Part shown: positions 7,776-17,425 of the stretch, in pieces
Layout: each line of letters starts with the position of its first letter
Position numbering within the stretch: the stretch's first letter is position 1
Origin: an uncultured Glaciecola sp.
GTDB lineage: Bacteria > Pseudomonadota > Gammaproteobacteria > Enterobacterales > Alteromonadaceae
DNA: 64,000 nucleotides
Assembly (NCBI GenBank): GCA_905479945.1
Contig: CAJQOP010000065.1
Location: 1 to 64,000 of the forward strand
Direction of reading: 5' to 3'
Made by a program: the position numbers and the translations under genes
The notes under the pieces: generated by a model
Seen by the model: only the letters and a program-made list of their open reading frames with translations
Database searches by the model: none
Told to the model about the DNA's origin: nothing

Positions 7776-9122
7776 CTATGCAACTTCCATATCCTCTCTG
7801 TAACTCTTCATCGCTTGACGATACAATTCTTTTGCACTTTTCGTTACCGGTGTATCTTTCTCATTCGCTGGCAGTGCATCAGGCATGTACTCAATGAACT
7901 GTTTCTCCGTCACAATATTCTCAATAGTTCGTATGTAGAGCATAGTTGTATCCAAACTCTTATGGCCTAGTTGCCTCTTTAAAAAACTATGAATGGTTGT
8001 TTTGTGAGCTTCGCAAATGTCAGTATCATTAGCCTGTCCCCATCTGTATAGCAATTGTGTTGCCCCTGTATGACGCATAAAATGTGGAGTGACTTCAAAC
8101 TCTAAAGCTTCTGATGCTTTGGCGAAAGCTTTCTGCAACTCTTTAATTGAAACGGGCGTGCCATGCTTATTAAGCCATAAAAAGGCTTCATCCCTTGTTC
8201 GACCCAGCTTCTTGGCGTGCTTTGTGCCGCAATACTTTGTTTCATAAAGTTCTTGACGCATCAACCTGTGCTGTAATAAGTATTCATCGTTAATAACTCT
8301 CATAGTCTCTCGATGAATCAGGCAAGTACCGACATCTCCACCTTTTTTCACATACCGAAAGTTTTGATGACTGGCTTCCCCCAACTGCTTATACCTTTTC
8401 CAATTTGGATTTAGCTTGTTAAGTCCAACTGGCAATTGCATTACGCCGCCGACACGCAGAAATGTTTGCAGCATTGTGGCGGCCATAACAGCATAAACAG
8501 GATCGTTTTCATGTAACACATCCCAAAGTTTATGATATTGATGCATCGAAATAACCTTTCCCTTGTAGTCGTCCGTAAAATCCATCCAACGTGTCGGGAT
8601 TAGTGGTTCGCTATACCCTACATACGAAGTACTTGCTGCATTTGTGTGAGATAGATAATCTTCATCCTGGTCTCTCTTTCTTAGCACCCTTTCGCGCCCT
8701 TCAAAAGATAAGTTATGATTTACGCCTTCACTAGTCAAAAACTCCATGTATTGCCGAAATGGTTTTACATAATTGAGGAGAGATTGACCAGATATTTCCC
8801 ATGCTTCATGCATCTGCTCAACGACTTGTTTTAGTTGAAAGTATTCGATATTGAGGTAATTTACCTCTGCAATACCTAATATTTCACCATCTATATCTAA
8901 GTGCTCGACTTCATTAATAGTGTTTATCAAGTACGTTATTTGGTAGGCCTGATCAGCGATTGTTTTAGCCGCTATCGTACTTTTTTTAGCCCCTATAAAA
9001 GATTTTGGGTAGTAAAATTTCCGAGTTAGGAATCTCAACAAGTTCGTGTCAACTTCACCGCCAATATAATAAGGAACTGGGACAGCCTCCCCTTCCAAGA
9101 AATTGAGTTTTATATTTGCCAT
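7776..9122 (-). CDS. Tyrosine recombinase (site-specific integrase)
   Basis: 448 residues from the ATG at 9122. An upstream in-frame TTG at 9146 is possible but has no better ribosome site. The C-terminal catalytic domain shows the family residues: first Arg in TFLRVGGVMQL, H-x-x-R in PHFMRHTGATQLL, GHKSLDTT and the nucleophile Tyr in TMLYIRTIE. The N-terminal half is a core-binding-type helical region. It breaks and rejoins DNA through a 3'-phosphotyrosine. It is separated by 109 bp from the helicase-headed mobility block upstream on the same strand and lies 64 bp from the right 46-bp repeat. It may act on the island ends, on the cassette repeats, or both. Confidence 0.88.
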   Translation of the reverse strand: MANIKLNFLEGEAVPVPYYIGGEVDTNLLRFLTRKFYYPKSFIGAKKSTIAAKTIADQAYQITYLINTINEVEHLDIDGEILGIAEVNYLNIEYFQLKQVVEQMHEAWEISGQSLLNYVKPFRQYMEFLTSEGVNHNLSFEGRERVLRKRDQDEDYLSHTNAASTSYVGYSEPLIPTRWMDFTDDYKGKVISMHQYHKLWDVLHENDPVYAVMAATMLQTFLRVGGVMQLPVGLNKLNPNWKRYKQLGEASHQNFRYVKKGGDVGTCLIHRETMRVINDEYLLQHRLMRQELYETKYCGTKHAKKLGRTRDEAFLWLNKHGTPVSIKELQKAFAKASEALEFEVTPHFMRHTGATQLLYRWGQANDTDICEAHKTTIHSFLKRQLGHKSLDTTMLYIRTIENIVTEKQFIEYMPDALPANEKDTPVTKSAKELYRQAMKSYREDMEVA

Positions 9123-9231
9123 GTGTAATACATTCCATATAGCCAATAAATTTTAGTTATCGCTAGTTCAGTCAATGTATGGATAGAAACAAGCCCGCTG
9201 ATAATACCTAATATTTTATTTTTGGTGATTT

Positions 9232-11364
9232 TCACTCTATGTGAAACCTTGAGTAACGTTTTTCAAAGGCAAAACCTTTAGAGAGTGCCTTTTCAATCAA
9301 TTTTCTTTGAGCAATGACAATTACTTTTTCTTTTGCTCTTGTAATCGCCGTATATAGCCAACTACGCTCTACCAAAAAAGAGTCTTCTACAACAACGATC
9401 ACCGTGGGGAACTCACTACCTTGTGCGCTGTGAGCAGTAATGCTATAAGCATGCTGTAGATGATACTCACCGCTGCTTGTATCTTTTATGTCTGACAATT
9501 GAAGACCAACAACGCCCTCAAGAGCGAAGTCCACAACCATGTCGACAGGCCATGAATGGCCATGTTCCTCAAAAACCGTAGCTCCAGACAGAATGGTGCC
9601 AGTAGAGCCGTTTACTAAACGTAAGCGCTTGTTGTTTAGCTTATACACAACACTATCGTTCACCCTAAATTCTGGCGCAAAATCAATACGGTGGTCGCGC
9701 CTTCGTAATAATTTGTGTAATCGAATATTAGCTTCTGCAACTGTCTTCTTTCTGGCTGCAACAACATGAAGCTCGGAGCTTAGGTTTTTTAGATACATGG
9801 TTTCAATTATTCCGAATAAATCATCAGGATTATCATATTCTATAAGCTCAACTTCGCTGTTCCCTGTAAACATGACACCATCTTTGATGCTTTGTGCAAC
9901 CTGCGCGATTCCAAGCTTACTGCGAAAATTTTTAGTTAACTTAACATTAGGCAGTGATTTCGAATGTATGAGCTTATGAAAAATAATACCAGGTCCTATG
10001 GGTGGGAGTTGCGCCCAATCACCTATTAGAACAAGGCGTATCGGCTTGCCTTCGAATGCTTTTAAAACCTTGTACATGGTATATACATCAACCATGCTCG
10101 CTTCATCGATATGAAATACAGGACATTCCAAGTTACAGATAAACTTGGGATTTTCTTTTATCTTAGCCAGCAAGCTAGTAATCGTGTAAGCATCATCTTC
10201 AGTTTGCTGTATAAGACGCTGGGATGCTTTACCCGCTAATGCGACCTGGACTACGTCTAATCCTGACTTTTTAATTAGATCGTTAACAGCGAAAAGCACA
10301 CTAGTTTTACCCGAGCCTCCTCCACCCGAAATTGCAGTTACTGGGTTTTTCAGTACAGTCTTAACAGCTAGAGCTTGCTCTTCGCTCAGCACAAGATTTC
10401 TATTTAATGTATAGTTATCAACTACTTCATCGGGCACTTCTATAGTTGTTACGCAACTATCCATGCGTAGAACAAGTTGTTCCTGCACGTATAGTTCCAT
10501 TTGCGCCATCACTTTGAGGGAAAAGGTTTCCTCTCCATTTGCCTGATTATTTTGGACAACTATTCGAATCGGCAATTTCCCTTTTGATTGGCAGGTCAAT
10601 CGGTAAGCATCCTCACACAGTCCTGCACCTAAGAGGTTTCTAAGCCCCTCAATAAACTCATCCCTTGGAACCACTGTGTTACCGCGAGAGAGCTCTTTAT
10701 GAAGAACTTCTTCTGCGGCACATATTAGTCGACGGGGGTCGTCACGCGCAACGAGGCTAGCCCGTGCAAAAATATCTGCATCCTTAAAAGTAGCGAATGA
10801 CCAAATGCGGTAAGGGTCGTCTTTTAGCTTGTCAACAGTATCAACCCCGTACACATCGAACGCTTTAAACGCAGACTTACGTAATAACCCTCTTACTTTC
10901 GGCGATGCCTCGTTCAGTAACCCATCCATATAGGAACTTATTGCGGCTTTGCCTGCATGTTGGTGCCAATGATTGATGATAACAATAGCTGCTCGCTGAG
11001 TTACGCGTTCCACTCTACATAACGCCCTGTAATCTTTTGTTTCAAGTAAATTCACTAGTGTCTCAGGATAAGCCTTTAACAGACGGTATGCTGTTTTCTC
11101 GCCGATACCAATACCTTTGGACAAAAACTCTTTTACTAAACTATTAGCAACCTTCACACGCTTAACAGCCTTAGCGATAAGTTGTAATCCGTACTTTTCA
11201 CTGTATTCTGAATTGCCAACCACGGAAACACTGTCACCTTCAGAAACGAACTCTAAAACTGATTTCACTCTAATATTTTTATCTTCGGTTTTAACGCTGA
11301 ACACTTGATAAACAGGCGTTTCATATATAACACTGTCAACCAACCCGAAGTATTCATGAATCAT
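9232..11364 (-). CDS. RecD2-like SF1B DNA helicase
   Basis: 710 residues. Order: an N-terminal OB-like region (about 1-75), a helix-hairpin-helix stretch (GIGIGEKTAYRLL, about 84-96, then a second near 118-135), and a superfamily 1B helicase core. Walker A is GGGGSGKT at 347-354, Walker B FHIDEASM, followed by LIGDWAQLPP, LTKNFRS, YSITAHSAQGSEF and LYTAITRAKEKV. This is the RecD2/TraA-like layout for 5'-3' unwinding; no nuclease motif is seen. The ATG follows the stop of the coiled-coil gene by one base, so it is the last gene of a translationally linked mobility operon starting at 17311. It probably processes or replicates the mobile DNA, but it could also serve defence; that is inference. 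It is distinct from the chromosomal RecD at 19522. Confidence 0.85.
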   Translation of the reverse strand: MIHEYFGLVDSVIYETPVYQVFSVKTEDKNIRVKSVLEFVSEGDSVSVVGNSEYSEKYGLQLIAKAVKRVKVANSLVKEFLSKGIGIGEKTAYRLLKAYPETLVNLLETKDYRALCRVERVTQRAAIVIINHWHQHAGKAAISSYMDGLLNEASPKVRGLLRKSAFKAFDVYGVDTVDKLKDDPYRIWSFATFKDADIFARASLVARDDPRRLICAAEEVLHKELSRGNTVVPRDEFIEGLRNLLGAGLCEDAYRLTCQSKGKLPIRIVVQNNQANGEETFSLKVMAQMELYVQEQLVLRMDSCVTTIEVPDEVVDNYTLNRNLVLSEEQALAVKTVLKNPVTAISGGGGSGKTSVLFAVNDLIKKSGLDVVQVALAGKASQRLIQQTEDDAYTITSLLAKIKENPKFICNLECPVFHIDEASMVDVYTMYKVLKAFEGKPIRLVLIGDWAQLPPIGPGIIFHKLIHSKSLPNVKLTKNFRSKLGIAQVAQSIKDGVMFTGNSEVELIEYDNPDDLFGIIETMYLKNLSSELHVVAARKKTVAEANIRLHKLLRRRDHRIDFAPEFRVNDSVVYKLNNKRLRLVNGSTGTILSGATVFEEHGHSWPVDMVVDFALEGVVGLQLSDIKDTSSGEYHLQHAYSITAHSAQGSEFPTVIVVVEDSFLVERSWLYTAITRAKEKVIVIAQRKLIEKALSKGFAFEKRYSRFHIE

Positions 11365-11365
11365 T

Positions 11366-12178
11366 TTAATGTGCTCCAGATATTTTGATATCGGACATTA
11401 AATTACTTCCTAGCAACGACTCCTCGGCGTGCTCTAGTTGATGAAGTTTGCGTTGCACCTCTGCTAGTTGCAGAATTAACTGTTTGTTGTCAGTTTCCAG
11501 TAATTTCACTTTTTCATTGGCTAAACTAAATTTTCTTTTAAATTCATTGACCTGTTGCCGCAGTTTGGATATTGCCGCAGAAGTCATCGTGGTTTCCATA
11601 TCTTCTAGCGCAGACTCCGCTTCATAGTTAAGTGTTTTTCGCTCCCCTTTGGCAATTTGAATGTCAATCTCGGAAATGATTCTCTTGATGGCCTGGTTAC
11701 GCGAAAAAAATGTTGGCGCTGACTTTATTTCTGCTACAGGCATATCCAAATAAAAAGCCCATAATACTCTTTGGTACAATCGATTCCTGTTGTTTACAGG
11801 CCAGTTGTAAGATGCTTCGCTCATGCGTTCATTTAAAAAACCTAATAACCCAGTCTCATTTTCCTGACTGATCTCAATATTACTTTTGGCTTCAACTTTT
11901 ATGTGTCCAGCCTCTGTAAGCTTCAATTCTGCTGCCTTCACGATTGGTTTCAATGTCTGGCGAAGAGTGTCTGAGGTCGTTCCATACCCAACTGCTAAAG
12001 CAAGCTTTTTAGGCTGAATTTTTGACTTCTTTGTGTCCAGCCATTCAATTATGTGATGAGCGTCTAGTGATGTGATCATCTCAAGCTTTTCTTCCAAGGC
12101 GATTCGGCGCAACTGCCCAAGCTCAGTTTTTCCGATATTATCCGCTTTATACTTCTTTGTAAGGTCTAGCTTATTCAT
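11366..12178 (-). CDS. Uncharacterised mobility-operon protein with C-terminal coiled coil
   Basis: 270 residues, cytoplasmic. Residues about 200-255 (ISKLRQQVNEF..LLETDNKQLILQLAEVQRKL) form a clear coiled coil. The N-terminal half is helical and polar (TELGQLRRIALEEKLEMI, ALAVGYGTTSDTLRQTL) and could hold a DNA-binding fold, but I recognise no named domain. Its start overlaps the end of the kinase gene by 8 bases, and its stop is one base from the helicase ATG, so the three are co-translated. A structural or accessory role in recombination is the simplest inference. Confidence 0.7.
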   Translation of the reverse strand: MNKLDLTKKYKADNIGKTELGQLRRIALEEKLEMITSLDAHHIIEWLDTKKSKIQPKKLALAVGYGTTSDTLRQTLKPIVKAAELKLTEAGHIKVEAKSNIEISQENETGLLGFLNERMSEASYNWPVNNRNRLYQRVLWAFYLDMPVAEIKSAPTFFSRNQAIKRIISEIDIQIAKGERKTLNYEAESALEDMETTMTSAAISKLRQQVNEFKRKFSLANEKVKLLETDNKQLILQLAEVQRKLHQLEHAEESLLGSNLMSDIKISGAH

Positions 12179-13154
12179 AACGCACCACTAATATTTCATC
12201 GAAGTTTTCAGAAGGGAGTTCAATATTCTCTTTCGTCTCATATAATTCTAGAAGCCTAATTTCATCTATTTTTCGATGTTTCGCATTACGTTCAGTAAGC
12301 ACACTATAAGGCGTGTCGAAAAGGACTCCACAAATTGATATGTCACGACCATTCTTATATTTCTCCTGCATTATAATATTTAACCAGTTCAAGCGAGATG
12401 CCTTGGTTAAATTGGTTGCATCGATTACCACAGAATGCTTATCTCTAAAATAATTTCCTTTTGATGCCCAAGTGCTTTTACCAGAGCCTGGCATGCCAAT
12501 TAATAGATAAACCCTCGTAGGTAAAGGCCTTTTTAATAACTCTATTAATTCATGTCTAGCCCTCTCCCACGCAACATCTCTAAGAGCTTTGTTATTAAAT
12601 TGATACACGCCATCAATATCAAGATGCTTATCTGGGGACACAATATTTGAAGAGGAAAATACGACATCGCTTCTTTTACTTTGAATGTTGGAGAATGCAA
12701 TATCTGCTGCCGTTGCGTTCATGGTAGAAATACGCTTTTTATTTGCATCATCTTTGGTTCTATACCTTTCAATTGTTGCAGCCAACTCAAGACATTGAAG
12801 GTGCGCAGAATTTCTCTCATTCCTCAAATTATCTCGTTCACTAACCAACTTGCCCATTTCTGATTCATCTTGCATTTCTTGTTTGTTTTGCTGGAATTCC
12901 ACCCTCCACCCATTCACCCTATCTGCAAATTTTTTATAGCTTTTAGCAATCTCAGGCATCTTTTTTGGCTTTTCACCTTGAAAATATGAACTGCTGACAC
13001 CGGTCTCTTTTGCAATTTTACTTAGTGAGCAATCATTAACCATGCCACTCGCAATAGCTTGGGCTTTCAAAGAAACAAATGTCGCTTCCAGCTTTTGAAA
13101 GTTTGTCTGGTGTATAGTGTCCATCGAAGGAGGCTTAGATTTAGATTCCGCCAT
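12171..13154 (-). CDS. HTH/coiled-coil protein with P-loop polynucleotide-kinase-like domain
   Basis: 327 residues from the ATG at 13154, preceded by GGTGAG. A longer open frame reaches 13412 but would overlap the upstream recombinase by 270 bases, so I reject it. Residues about 40-60 look like a helix-turn-helix (CSLSKIAKETGVSSSYF), followed by a coiled coil at 85-135. This N-terminal plan recalls TnpC of Tn554-type elements. The C-terminal half is a P-loop kinase: Walker A GMPGSGKST (220-228) and VIDATNLTKASR, which resembles the AAA_33/T4-Pnk group that phosphorylates nucleic-acid ends or small molecules. The fusion of a TnpC-like segment with such a kinase is unusual. It overlaps the preceding recombinase stop by 14 bases. 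Confidence 0.72.
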   Translation of the reverse strand: MAESKSKPPSMDTIHQTNFQKLEATFVSLKAQAIASGMVNDCSLSKIAKETGVSSSYFQGEKPKKMPEIAKSYKKFADRVNGWRVEFQQNKQEMQDESEMGKLVSERDNLRNERNSAHLQCLELAATIERYRTKDDANKKRISTMNATAADIAFSNIQSKRSDVVFSSSNIVSPDKHLDIDGVYQFNNKALRDVAWERARHELIELLKRPLPTRVYLLIGMPGSGKSTWASKGNYFRDKHSVVIDATNLTKASRLNWLNIIMQEKYKNGRDISICGVLFDTPYSVLTERNAKHRKIDEIRLLELYETKENIELPSENFDEILVVRYE

Positions 13155-15162
13155 AACTCTCACCATATAATTCTGAAAGAATATCTCCATAGCTTTCAAA
13201 AAATCGTTTAGCTTCTTGTTGAATATCATACACTTGACCTGCACCATCCAAGTAAGCAGTATAAAATTTGAAAGTATCAAGAAGGGGGCGGCTCCATGAC
13301 GCACCAAATAGAGCATCAGTGCATTTTTCTCCAACACAATTGGCAGGATCAGGCATAGTCGAAAGCGTGTCGGTAATTTTTTTGCTAATGTTAGCGCTCT
13401 TACGAGAGACATGGTTTTTCTGTATCGAACATGGTGAATCGGTAGTGTCCGAACACGACCTCATGCATACAACGCTCATAGGAGTCAACAAGGCAAAAAC
13501 ATGACCGCCAGTCATTCGTGCTAAAAGAAGCTCGCGAAGCCTAGCTTCAAGTTTTACCTGCATATCCATTTCTGTTAATGATTGGTTTTCTAACTTAATC
13601 TTGTTTTTGATTTCTTCTGCACCATCCTTCATTTGACGCCCCTTAACCCCAGCAACCTGACCAGAGCCTATAGCTTTAGCCATATCTTTAGCTAACGACT
13701 CCTGAGCTTCCAACACACTTCGATTGCGCTCTTGTATGACATACGGGTTATGGTTTAAGTACGCATCCGGCATTAGTGAGTTACTGTGTCCAAATAGCTT
13801 CTTAACTATTAATATGGCTGCGTTGCTATTCGCACCAATATAGCCGGCTAGGGTTGCTCTGCCGCAATGGGCAGTAGCTCTTAAAGAAGGGTTAGTGGTA
13901 TTTATTTCAAAATCAAAATACTCGCCTAAGTAACTAAGAAGATCATTAAAAGCACTGTCTTCTCGAATATAATGCAAGTCATTTACTTCTTTATCTGTAA
14001 TCTCAGCAGACGGACTTCTTTTGTTAAAGACGAGCTTTGATTCTTGGGAATACTTAACTTTATTAGCCAAAGCGATAACACGAGCAGTTTGTTCTGGCAC
14101 TGGGATAACATGATCTATGATCTTTGTTTTCTTAATATCGGTTACCAAATAATAAAGAGAGTTATTGCGATTTGACCTTATGCAGCAATCAGCGTTTAGC
14201 TTCCGCATGTCGATGCTACGCAATCCTGTTGTTAATAATACTAGCCAAGCCGTCGACGAGAGAACCAACCTCGTTAGGTTCGTAAACCATTTTTCCGACA
14301 AAACTTTCTTACCACGCTCAGATATGTAACAGAAAGGTTGCAATCCCTCAATTTCTGGATATTGTTTAAGAACCTTTGTTCGGACTGCGTAGGCAATCCA
14401 TTTGCGGCTCTTGCTTGACGCATTGACTTCATCATATATCTTTGTGATGATTTCACCGTAATCGTTTACAACCATCAAAGCGTGAGTCACCACATCAGAC
14501 AGACTTTCATACGTTAGTGGAGAATACGGAACTTTTTCTTTGACAACCTTAAAAGACTTTTTAACAGATTTAATCCATTTCTTAAGTGTGACATTACCTT
14601 CATCCCACGGGAGCAACAAGCCATCAACTGCAAACTCGGAAGGAGTAAACACAGAAGCAGGGAGTGATTTTATATCTCTAAGAAGCTCTAGATATGTTTC
14701 GTTTATACTGCCGCTTGACACAATGTTAGTTTGAGTTATCAATTGAATATCTTCCATGCCTAATTCGACAAGGCATTTGAATGGAGAATCCGGTTGAGCT
14801 ACGATTATATTTTGGGACTCAAAGAGACTCTTAAAAGTTGAAATGAAGCCAATCAAACGAGGTTTAATTGTGTTTATTGACATACCCTTGTGTTGAACAT
14901 GCGTATACGCGTAAACTTTGAGTAGCAATTTCAAAGGATAATGCTCAGCACGAGGAAACCACTCCCCCCAATTTAGATTGCGCGATGTAGCTCCCTTACT
15001 TTCCCATACATCATCAATGAATGAGGAATCACCAGAAAGTAAATTCATCGGGGCATTAATGTAGCGCTTTTCTAATTCGCGCAAACAAGCCCACTGTTTC
15101 TCCCCCAACCCGTGATCAATAGGTAATACTAAGCTGGTTGCTGAGTTTGTCTGACTGTGCAT
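13141..15162 (-). CDS. Large tyrosine recombinase
   Basis: 673 residues. The catalytic domain is in the middle-to-C-terminal part: first Arg in TTGLRSIDMRKL, H-x-x-R in TAHCGRATLAGYIG, GHS in LFGHSNSLMPD and the Tyr in DAYLNHNP, so all five catalytic positions are visible. A long N-terminal region (about 300 residues) and a Cys-rich C-terminal tail (VCMRSCSD, NCVGEKC) flank it; the tail may bind zinc. It is the second gene of the mobility operon, 13 bases after the 711-aa recombinase. The pairing of two dissimilar large recombinases followed by an HTH/coiled-coil gene recalls TnpA-TnpB-TnpC of Tn554 and related multi-recombinase islands. Confidence 0.83.
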   Translation of the reverse strand: MHSQTNSATSLVLPIDHGLGEKQWACLRELEKRYINAPMNLLSGDSSFIDDVWESKGATSRNLNWGEWFPRAEHYPLKLLLKVYAYTHVQHKGMSINTIKPRLIGFISTFKSLFESQNIIVAQPDSPFKCLVELGMEDIQLITQTNIVSSGSINETYLELLRDIKSLPASVFTPSEFAVDGLLLPWDEGNVTLKKWIKSVKKSFKVVKEKVPYSPLTYESLSDVVTHALMVVNDYGEIITKIYDEVNASSKSRKWIAYAVRTKVLKQYPEIEGLQPFCYISERGKKVLSEKWFTNLTRLVLSSTAWLVLLTTGLRSIDMRKLNADCCIRSNRNNSLYYLVTDIKKTKIIDHVIPVPEQTARVIALANKVKYSQESKLVFNKRSPSAEITDKEVNDLHYIREDSAFNDLLSYLGEYFDFEINTTNPSLRATAHCGRATLAGYIGANSNAAILIVKKLFGHSNSLMPDAYLNHNPYVIQERNRSVLEAQESLAKDMAKAIGSGQVAGVKGRQMKDGAEEIKNKIKLENQSLTEMDMQVKLEARLRELLLARMTGGHVFALLTPMSVVCMRSCSDTTDSPCSIQKNHVSRKSANISKKITDTLSTMPDPANCVGEKCTDALFGASWSRPLLDTFKFYTAYLDGAGQVYDIQQEAKRFFESYGDILSELYGESYGGI

Positions 15163-15175
15163 ATTTTATTATCTC

Positions 15176-17311
15176 TTAAATCTGTAGAATTGGCGGTAGA
15201 AGCACTTCATTATTTCGGAGCGCTTTATTTACAACTTCATATGCCCCAGCAATAATCGATTCACCTTGAGGATGTACTGTTCTAAATTTCTCTATTGTTT
15301 TCCTCGCTATCTCTAAACGATCGAGTAATACGTGACCAGTCAAAACCTGATTATTTGACATAACCCGCTCTAATTGAATAATTCGGTAGATGATTTTAGG
15401 AGTGTGCACTGCATAGACTTCCGAGCGCTCACAGCCCAAACACATGTCGTATTTTGTGCACCTTGAGGCAATCGGAATGTCATGCGTGGGATTTTCTGGG
15501 TCAGTGCAGTCGCATAAATAACGCTCATTCGACAACTGCCGCTCCGAATTATCGATTTTAATTTTACCCTTAAAGGAGCTGGCCTTCTCCAACATGTCAG
15601 TTGTAAGGGCAACAATAGCCGAATTTAGTACAAGATTTGCAGAACCACTCTTTAGTAAGTACGAGAAAAATGTGGTATCAAATTTCTGATGATTTAAAGC
15701 CGTTTTAAGCTTCGCGGTTAACTCTTCAGGTGAACGCACATCGTCTAGAAGCTCCATAAGTTTATGTCCTGCATAAACTTTCCTAAATTTTCTAGAATCC
15801 AAGATTGTTACTCGGCTTCCGTCATCGTGATAAATAGGGTATTTATTTAAAAACCCATCCTTTACACCACTTTCCCAAACATTGGCAAAAATGAACTCTC
15901 GGCCATCTACACGAGTTTGATCTAAGAATTTCAAGTATCTAAACAATGGGCTATTGACTTTTATTGGGCAGGCTATCTTTCTATTATATAAACCACCTCT
16001 AGCTTTCTTGCCAATGACAACAACTTGCGCCATTTTTTTATCGGTACTTTTCTGTAACCCAAGCTCAATATCGTAGTTTTCGTACCAAGGTTTACCGTCA
16101 TAAGACCAACGCCAGCTTTTAATCACCTCGATATTTAATCCGGTGATCATTGCCGCATACATCATGATCGCAAACTCGTGATGAGAGGAGGTTAAATTAA
16201 TAAATTGATGATCCCATGCCGACCAATTCTCTGTCGTTCTTTCATAAACTTGCGTCCCAAAATAATCTTCTTTTAAATGATTAAAAATAGTTTTAAATAC
16301 ATCGGGTGCTTCTGGGCACTTAATAACGACACGTTTTAATTTAGATACTCTGATTAAATTCTTAAGGTAATTGGCAAAATCTGTCATGTTAGGATAAAAA
16401 GAAGGCTCTCCAGCTCGGTGTCGCTTGTAATGAAGAAAAAGATTATCAAGCAATGCTTGGTGCCCACCTTCTTCACCTTGTATGCATGAAATGAAGAACT
16501 CATTTTTTAAAGTCATGTTATCTAGTGGTATGTACTTATCACCTAAACTATCCACTGACACGCTCTGAATTTCCACCCATCGATCCATGGATGTTTGAAT
16601 AATGTAGAAGCAACAAGCCATGAACTGAGTCATTTCGGAGTCACTAAAGTCCACCCCTCCTATTAAGCGATCTATTTCATTTGCATCTACAACTCGTTTT
16701 GTTTTCTCTGCATATCCAGTGATCCTCAGTGAATCAATACCATAGCTCTGATAATGCTTAGATAACTTTAAGCAAGATTTTAAAGCTGTAAAATACTTGC
16801 GCTGCCTTGTGGGAACTTGCTTTGCAAGGTGCGTTAAAAAGCGAGAAAATAAATCTAATTCTAGGTCGCTTAAGAGTCTAGGGCGTTCGCTTTTCGGTAA
16901 TATATCCAAAAAATCAAAAAACTGTTTAATAGCTGTAATTAGAAAATTTACCGAACTTTTACTGCGGACATACTTGTTAGTGTATTTGATTACGAGGCAA
17001 GCAAAGTCTTGTGCTAGTGCTTCACCTATTATCGGTGCACCAAAATCTACTAGTGGAGGGTATTTGTTACGTTGAGCACCAGACCCAATCCCAGATTGTA
17101 TCGATAAAAAAGTAGCGGGGTTTTTTACGCAAATCTCAGAAAGAAGAGCTTTCTCGAAAAATACCCGAATAGACTTACCTTCGATACTTTTAATATCTAC
17201 GAATTTAGAGTAGGAGGGCAAGTCATCTTCTCTTTTGAGCTGAGAGACAATTTTATGGCCTTTTGTAGTTGACGCTGCAACTTTTAAACTAGCTCTTTTT
17301 CTTCTCGCCAT
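15176..17311 (-). CDS. Large tyrosine-recombinase-like protein with Cys-rich C-terminus
   Basis: 711 residues and the first gene of the mobility operon, reading away from the island edge 110 bp upstream. A core-binding-like region lies at about 90-200 (VNFLITAIKQFFDFLD) and a divergent catalytic region follows (MITGLNIEVIKSWRW, SRKFRKVYAGHKL, LNHQKFDTTFFSYLLKSG). The usual first catalytic Arg after TGL appears replaced by Asn, so it may be a non-catalytic partner or use a shifted residue. The C-terminal CDCTDPEN and CTKYDMCLGCERSEVY segments look like a zinc-binding finger often found at the end of large integrases. I infer that it forms a complex with the 673-aa recombinase. Confidence 0.75.
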   Translation of the reverse strand: MARRKRASLKVAASTTKGHKIVSQLKREDDLPSYSKFVDIKSIEGKSIRVFFEKALLSEICVKNPATFLSIQSGIGSGAQRNKYPPLVDFGAPIIGEALAQDFACLVIKYTNKYVRSKSSVNFLITAIKQFFDFLDILPKSERPRLLSDLELDLFSRFLTHLAKQVPTRQRKYFTALKSCLKLSKHYQSYGIDSLRITGYAEKTKRVVDANEIDRLIGGVDFSDSEMTQFMACCFYIIQTSMDRWVEIQSVSVDSLGDKYIPLDNMTLKNEFFISCIQGEEGGHQALLDNLFLHYKRHRAGEPSFYPNMTDFANYLKNLIRVSKLKRVVIKCPEAPDVFKTIFNHLKEDYFGTQVYERTTENWSAWDHQFINLTSSHHEFAIMMYAAMITGLNIEVIKSWRWSYDGKPWYENYDIELGLQKSTDKKMAQVVVIGKKARGGLYNRKIACPIKVNSPLFRYLKFLDQTRVDGREFIFANVWESGVKDGFLNKYPIYHDDGSRVTILDSRKFRKVYAGHKLMELLDDVRSPEELTAKLKTALNHQKFDTTFFSYLLKSGSANLVLNSAIVALTTDMLEKASSFKGKIKIDNSERQLSNERYLCDCTDPENPTHDIPIASRCTKYDMCLGCERSEVYAVHTPKIIYRIIQLERVMSNNQVLTGHVLLDRLEIARKTIEKFRTVHPQGESIIAGAYEVVNKALRNNEVLLPPILQI

Positions 17312-17425
17312 CTACAGCACCATTTAGTGATTTGTTTTATTTATCCTTATTGTATAATAACGGGGTTAGAAAAAAACACAAACAGTTTGTTGTTTTCGTG
17401 ATTAGTTTTTACAATTTACTTATTT
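17312..17425. other. Right end of the integrated island / recombination junction
   Basis: Non-coding strip between the first mobility gene and the broken metalloprotease. Chromosomal sequence ends at about 17425, in the codons for His-Glu-Val-Gly of the metalloprotease. Near the edge is the palindromic stretch ACAAACAGTTTGT (about 17376-17388), a candidate recombinase site. The other junction and the rest of the protease gene are not in the window. Confidence 0.65.

Noticed and set aside
13155-13412. N-terminal extension of the HTH/kinase gene to 13412
   Set aside because: It would overlap the upstream recombinase by 270 bases, its sequence has no family character, and ATG 13154 has a good ribosome site.
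7776-17311. Firm assignment to the gamma-mobile-trio islands
   Set aside because: Recombinase-trio layout is suggestive, but I cannot match the individual proteins by eye; left as a comparison to run.
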